Source: Coptis chinensis
Lineage: Eukaryota > Streptophyta > Magnoliopsida > Ranunculales > Ranunculaceae
Length of the DNA stretch: 64,000 nucleotides
NCBI GenBank assembly: GCA_015680905.1
Contig: CM027377.1
Coordinates: forward strand, 9,200,501-9,264,500
Reading direction: 5' to 3'
Part shown: positions 60,280 through 64,000 of the stretch, piece by piece
How the letters are laid out: each line of letters starts with the position of its first letter
Position numbering within the stretch: the first letter of the stretch is position 1
Position numbers and translations under genes: made by a program
Notes under the pieces: model-generated
What the model saw: the letters and a program-made list of their open reading frames with translations, nothing else
What the model was told of the DNA's origin: nothing
Database searches by the model: none

Positions 60280-61445
60280 TAGAATTACTGCATAGCAGTG
60301 GGGAAGTGAGCCTAGCAAGGGTAGGAGATGAGAGAAGAGGAAAATGAAGGAGGGAGATGAAGAGAAGGGTGGAGAACAACGAGAGTGAGGAGGAAGATGA
60401 AACTATAGGGGGGGGGGGGGACCTTGAGGAACACACAACATTAGCTCAAAGTCAGGGAAAAAATCAGGCATGAACATAAGCGATAATCATACATATCACC
60501 AATAGCTATAACCGAACCCTTATTGAAAATAACTCTAACATATACCTCAATTCAATCACTAATTAATTGTTTACCCGGCCACTTCCATAAATATATTTCC
60601 ATGAAGACACATATACCAATAGAGAACCTTGGCGCCACTAGTTATCCCATGCTTAACAATCCAAACAATATCATTTAGTTAAAATTGTAATCTGCAAGCT
60701 TTTTAACCCATAGCTATAAACAACTTTTTCCAAAATCCAAAGGTTCTAACATGAAACACTTCAAGCAAATAAAACCTTGCCGATGCTCGACCATATAAAC
60801 ACCCATGAAAACCAAAGTATTTTATCGTCAATAACATAAAATTTATAGTTGTGATATATGTATTATTCAAGATACTTCAAAACAAATAAAAATCATGCAT
60901 ATAAACAGTTCAAGCAATGCATTGACTTTCACACGGGTTACCATCGAAAAACTTACCCACGAACCCATATCTAAAAAAAAAACTTGACAGCAGTATAACA
61001 AGCGTGACTTCGAGCAACTTAATATATATTCATCTCATAGTTCCAAATAAACTAAGTCAATTGTTAATCCATAAAAATTTATAGACTACTCACCTTAAAT
61101 TGAGAAGCAAAACCAATTCCTACAAGTGAATTTGAAATCTCGCGCTCCGCTTCGTCGTCGACAGCAACATGGTCGCTTCTACCTTCTCCCACTTCTAAAT
61201 AACAACCCTCACCAATTTCGAGAGAGAAACCGAGAGAGGGAGCGAGACTTCCAGTGTGTGTGTGTGTGTTTCCCTTTTTCCCATTCCTAATCTTTAACCC
61301 CTTATTATATTACTAGAATTACTGCATATAGCAGTGGGGAAGTGAATGTAGCAAGGGTAGGAGATAGAAGAGGAGGAAGATGAAGAGAAGGGCGGAGTGA
61401 GAGGAATATGAAAAGAGGAGAGAAACTATACGGTGGGGAGGGGCA
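60280..61445. repeat. Pair of ~135-bp direct repeats and intervening sequence
   Basis: 60280-60418 and 61314-61445 both read TAGAATTACTGCATA...GCAGTGGGGAAGTGA, AGCAAGGGTAGGAGAT, then a purine-rich segment and a G-run. The 900 bp between them holds an AT-rich spacer and a (GT)n run near 61255-61269. This could be ends of an unrecognised mobile element or a local duplication. Confidence 0.7.
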
Positions 61446-61455
61446 CGGGGCACAG

Positions 61456-61573
61456 ACCGACAACAGCCAAGATGCATTTTACACCCTCTAAAAATACAGG
61501 GGGGGCATAGACAGACAACAGACACGACAGACAGACAACAGCCAAGATGCAATTTACACCCTCTAAAAAAAAC
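61456..61573. repeat. Short tandem duplication
   Basis: GACAACAGCCAAGATGCA(A/T)TTTACACCCTCTAAA occurs near 61459-61493 and 61535-61568, separated by ACAGACAGACA-type repeats. Confidence 0.75.
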
Positions 61574-61810
61574 CCAACTAAAAAATGTTCGCATACATTC
61601 ACTTGACTACATAGCAATGAGGAAAAAAAAAAAAAACTCCTCTCCTTGCTGCGGGTGATAGCAGCGCTTTCCATCTAACTCTCTTCTTCTCCCTCATTGG
61701 TGTTTGTTTTTTTTTTTTGTTTTTTTTGAACAAGGACCAGGCCTTGAGGACAGTAGGGTATCTGGTTTTGTTGGGTTTTTGCTGTTTGGTAGACAGCTGA
61801 GATAGGAACG

Positions 61811-63955
61811 ATGAGCGCCTCCACAGATATAGAAATAGCCCAGGTTGAATCCAATAGCATCACCAATCAGATTGAGGCTCTTCAACAGAATATGAAAAAC
61901 ATGTTCTCAGGTAAGAAGAATCAAGTTATAGAGATAAATTGTATTAATATAGAGGAAAAGGTCATTGAGGAGCTCACTCTGGTTGGGAAGCTATATGGTG
62001 GATATCCGATATAGCCGGAGGAAGTGGGGAAAGATGTACATAGAATCTGGCAAACAAAAGGCAGAATAACGCTTGAGCGTCTTGACAGAGAACATGTCAA
62101 GATTATATTTGAAAAAACTCAGGAATGTCAACATGTGCTTAATAACGGACCTTGGATGCTGGAAGGCCACATTTTCTCAGTAAAGGAATGGCTTAGAGGC
62201 AAGAGGTTGGAAGATTACCAGTTCGAATTAGTTAAATTCTGGGTTCAAATATGGGATCTCCCAAAGGAAAGGATTAACAATGTAAACGTTTGGAAGATTG
62301 GAGCTGAATTGGGGAAGGTCTTGGAAGCGGATATATCTTGTCCACCTGAATTCAACCAACCGGTGGCTCGAGTTCGAATAGAGATGGATGTTAAAGAAAG
62401 GTTGCAGAAGGACCAATAGATCAAACTTGAGACAGGAGAAGAGCTAGTGGTTAGATTCATCAAGTATGAAAAGTTGGAGGTGTTCTGCTATTTATGCAGT
62501 GTCATTGGGCACGACCAACTTGCATGCAAAATACGCAACCAATATCGGTATGAACTGATAAAATGTGGAGGAACTCTTAAGGATGTCAAACAAAATTTTA
62601 ATAGCCAAGTGAAAGAAAATAAGTTCTACAATGGGGTTGCATTTTCTGGCAAACAATCCTTCACTATAGCTGGTACACCATCAAAGCTAAGATTTGAAGA
62701 AACTCCGGCGTCGAAAAGAACAAACTGGGCTTATGGTGGCCAGAAAACTGTGGCAAGGAACAAACAGGACAGATGGGTCGGGTCAACGTCAGCTGATACA
62801 GGGGATGACAAAGACAAAAACAAGGACTTAGAAGTGGTGTCAGAAGAAGGACTCACATCAACAGATGCAACGGCTACTCCAACGGTAAGTTTTCAAACGG
62901 TCACTGTGACAGTAGAGCCTAGTCCAAATGTCGCACAAGACACTGGGCCTCAGGCCCAAAGATCAGAAGCAGAGGCATAGGGGCTTGGGCAAAAAGGCTT
63001 AGCTGGAAAGGAGAAACACCAAAGCCCAACGGTTAACCAGATGGGTCTAGACCTTGTTATGGTGGACACCAGAGAGAACTTGGACTTTGTAGTGTTTGGC
63101 AAGACCTGGGATAATGAGATGGAGGTTTATCAGGCTAGTTCAACTATGTATTTGGGCACCCATAACAAAGCTGACCCGGTGGAGGGGATGGTTGACAAGT
63201 GTTCTCAAAGTAGGTCAGAGGAGGCTAGTTTTGGTGACCAGAGTGATTATCCATCAACCAAAAAAGCTTTATCAGTTTTCAAGAATGGTGCCTCGAGCCT
63301 CACAAGTTCTGAGCCAGGCCAACAGACACAAAAGCGAGAGAACCAAGCAGATCAAAAACCCCTCATCCATAATAAGCCTACACGTGGTAGAGGGTTTAAA
63401 CTCATGGCTTCCCGAGGTGGGAGAGAGAAGGGTTCCAAATCTGAGTTTAAGGCAAGACTGGAAAGAGAAAAAAAGGAGCAAGGAGAGAAATCCCAAAGGA
63501 GAGATAAAAGGAAACTTGATCTTAGTTTTGAAAAGGAAGGGGATATGGTGATGAATGGGGGAGATGGATGGGTCAGGAGAAGCAAAAGGGTAGTTGAACA
63601 ATGGTCAAAGAAAGCTAAGCAAGTGGCAACTGAGATGAGAAGTCAAGGGAAAGGGCACCTTCTAATTCCACCGAATGCCCACATAATGCAGATCTCGAGT
63701 GACTCAGCTACATCCACTTCCTCAGAGGAGCACATTGAAATAGATACAACTACTGACCCAACCCCAACAGAATCGGCAAGTACGAATGATACAACAACTA
63801 ATGAATCTGGAGTTTCGGAGGAAATGAATGGGGAATATCAAGCACCAATGGAGGTATACTACTCGAACAATGAAGAGGAACTGGGAAATGAGTTGGGAAA
63901 TCAGAATCAAAAGGATAGGTTGGGGTATGAGGAAGAGCCAATATTCCAACCATAA
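61811..63955 (+). pseudogene. L1 LINE ORF1 (DUF4283 + CCHC knuckle) with three in-frame TAGs
   Basis: One reading frame from ATG 61811 to the TAA at 63953, broken only by TAG at 62012, 62417 and 62978. Residues 1-60: N-terminal part. After the first TAG: DUF4283-type block (ITLERLDREHVKIIFEK, NNGPWMLEGHIFSVKEW, FWVQIWDLPKERIN). After the second TAG: a zinc knuckle CYLCSVIGHDQLAC (62486-62527). The rest is a long Lys/Arg/Ser/Glu-rich tail. This order is the standard ORF1 of plant L1 elements, an RNA-binding protein for retrotransposition. ORF2 would lie beyond the window. At least two of the three TAGs fit C-to-T or G-to-A change at CAG or TGG. Confidence 0.85.
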
Positions 63956-64000
63956 CCATTGGCCATGGATGATTCTACTGTGGACCGGACCACTATTCAA

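Noticed and set aside
61319..61674. Minus-strand frames across the purine-rich and tandem repeats near 61.4 kb
   Set aside because: Low-complexity Leu/Ser/Phe-rich and repeated segments created by the duplication, not a gene.
1..64000. CRISPR arrays, bacterial operons, riboswitches
   Set aside because: The window is plant nuclear DNA; the tandem repeats found have no spacer structure.

Overview
This is nuclear DNA of a flowering plant, most probably a eudicot. The evidence is one intron-rich host gene with GT-AG introns, plant-type LTR retrotransposons (Copia/TNT1-like and Ty3/Tat-like), a CACTA transposon, a hAT-type element, plant L1 LINEs, and AT-rich spacers with microsatellites. I cannot name the species. 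Only one gene looks intact: a 12-exon DEAH-box RNA helicase (51116-58912, + strand, 699 aa). Nearly everything else is transposon sequence or its relics.

Layout. 1-5.4 kb: spacer with a CACTA-like terminus and a GT/GA microsatellite. 5.37-6.30 kb: a small membrane-protein gene split by a solo LTR. 7.77-8.86 kb: a hAT-type element inserted in a SINE-like repeat. 10.19-10.75 kb: a 5'-truncated L1 with a 17-bp target duplication. 11.47-23.98 kb: element A, a decayed Ty3/Tat retrotransposon read on the minus strand, with an extra plus-strand ORF next to its 3' LTR. 24.79-24.96 kb: a foldback MITE. 25.09-46.69 kb: a TNT1-like Copia element split by a 17-kb block of minus-strand Ty3/Tat sequence, itself split by a 6.95-kb CACTA element (31241-38189). 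47.48-47.76 kb: a broken relative of the 5.37-kb gene. 49.15-50.62 kb: a degenerate ~54-bp minisatellite just upstream of the helicase. 51.1-58.9 kb: the helicase. 61.8-64.0 kb: ORF1 of an L1 LINE with three in-frame TAG codons.

Three structures stand out. The CACTA element carries intron-containing pieces of at least three host genes (SRP receptor alpha, D-cysteine desulfhydrase and a Moco-sulfurase-like PLP protein) and no visible transposase, so it is a Pack-CACTA type gene-capturing element. The Tat block inside the Copia element has two unrelated LTRs and the Copia sequence between its insertion points is missing, as expected if two Tat insertions recombined. The solo LTR at 5.58-6.03 kb sits inside a reading frame that rejoins exactly once the LTR and one target-site copy are subtracted. 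All family assignments rest on motif recognition and memory; no database search was possible.
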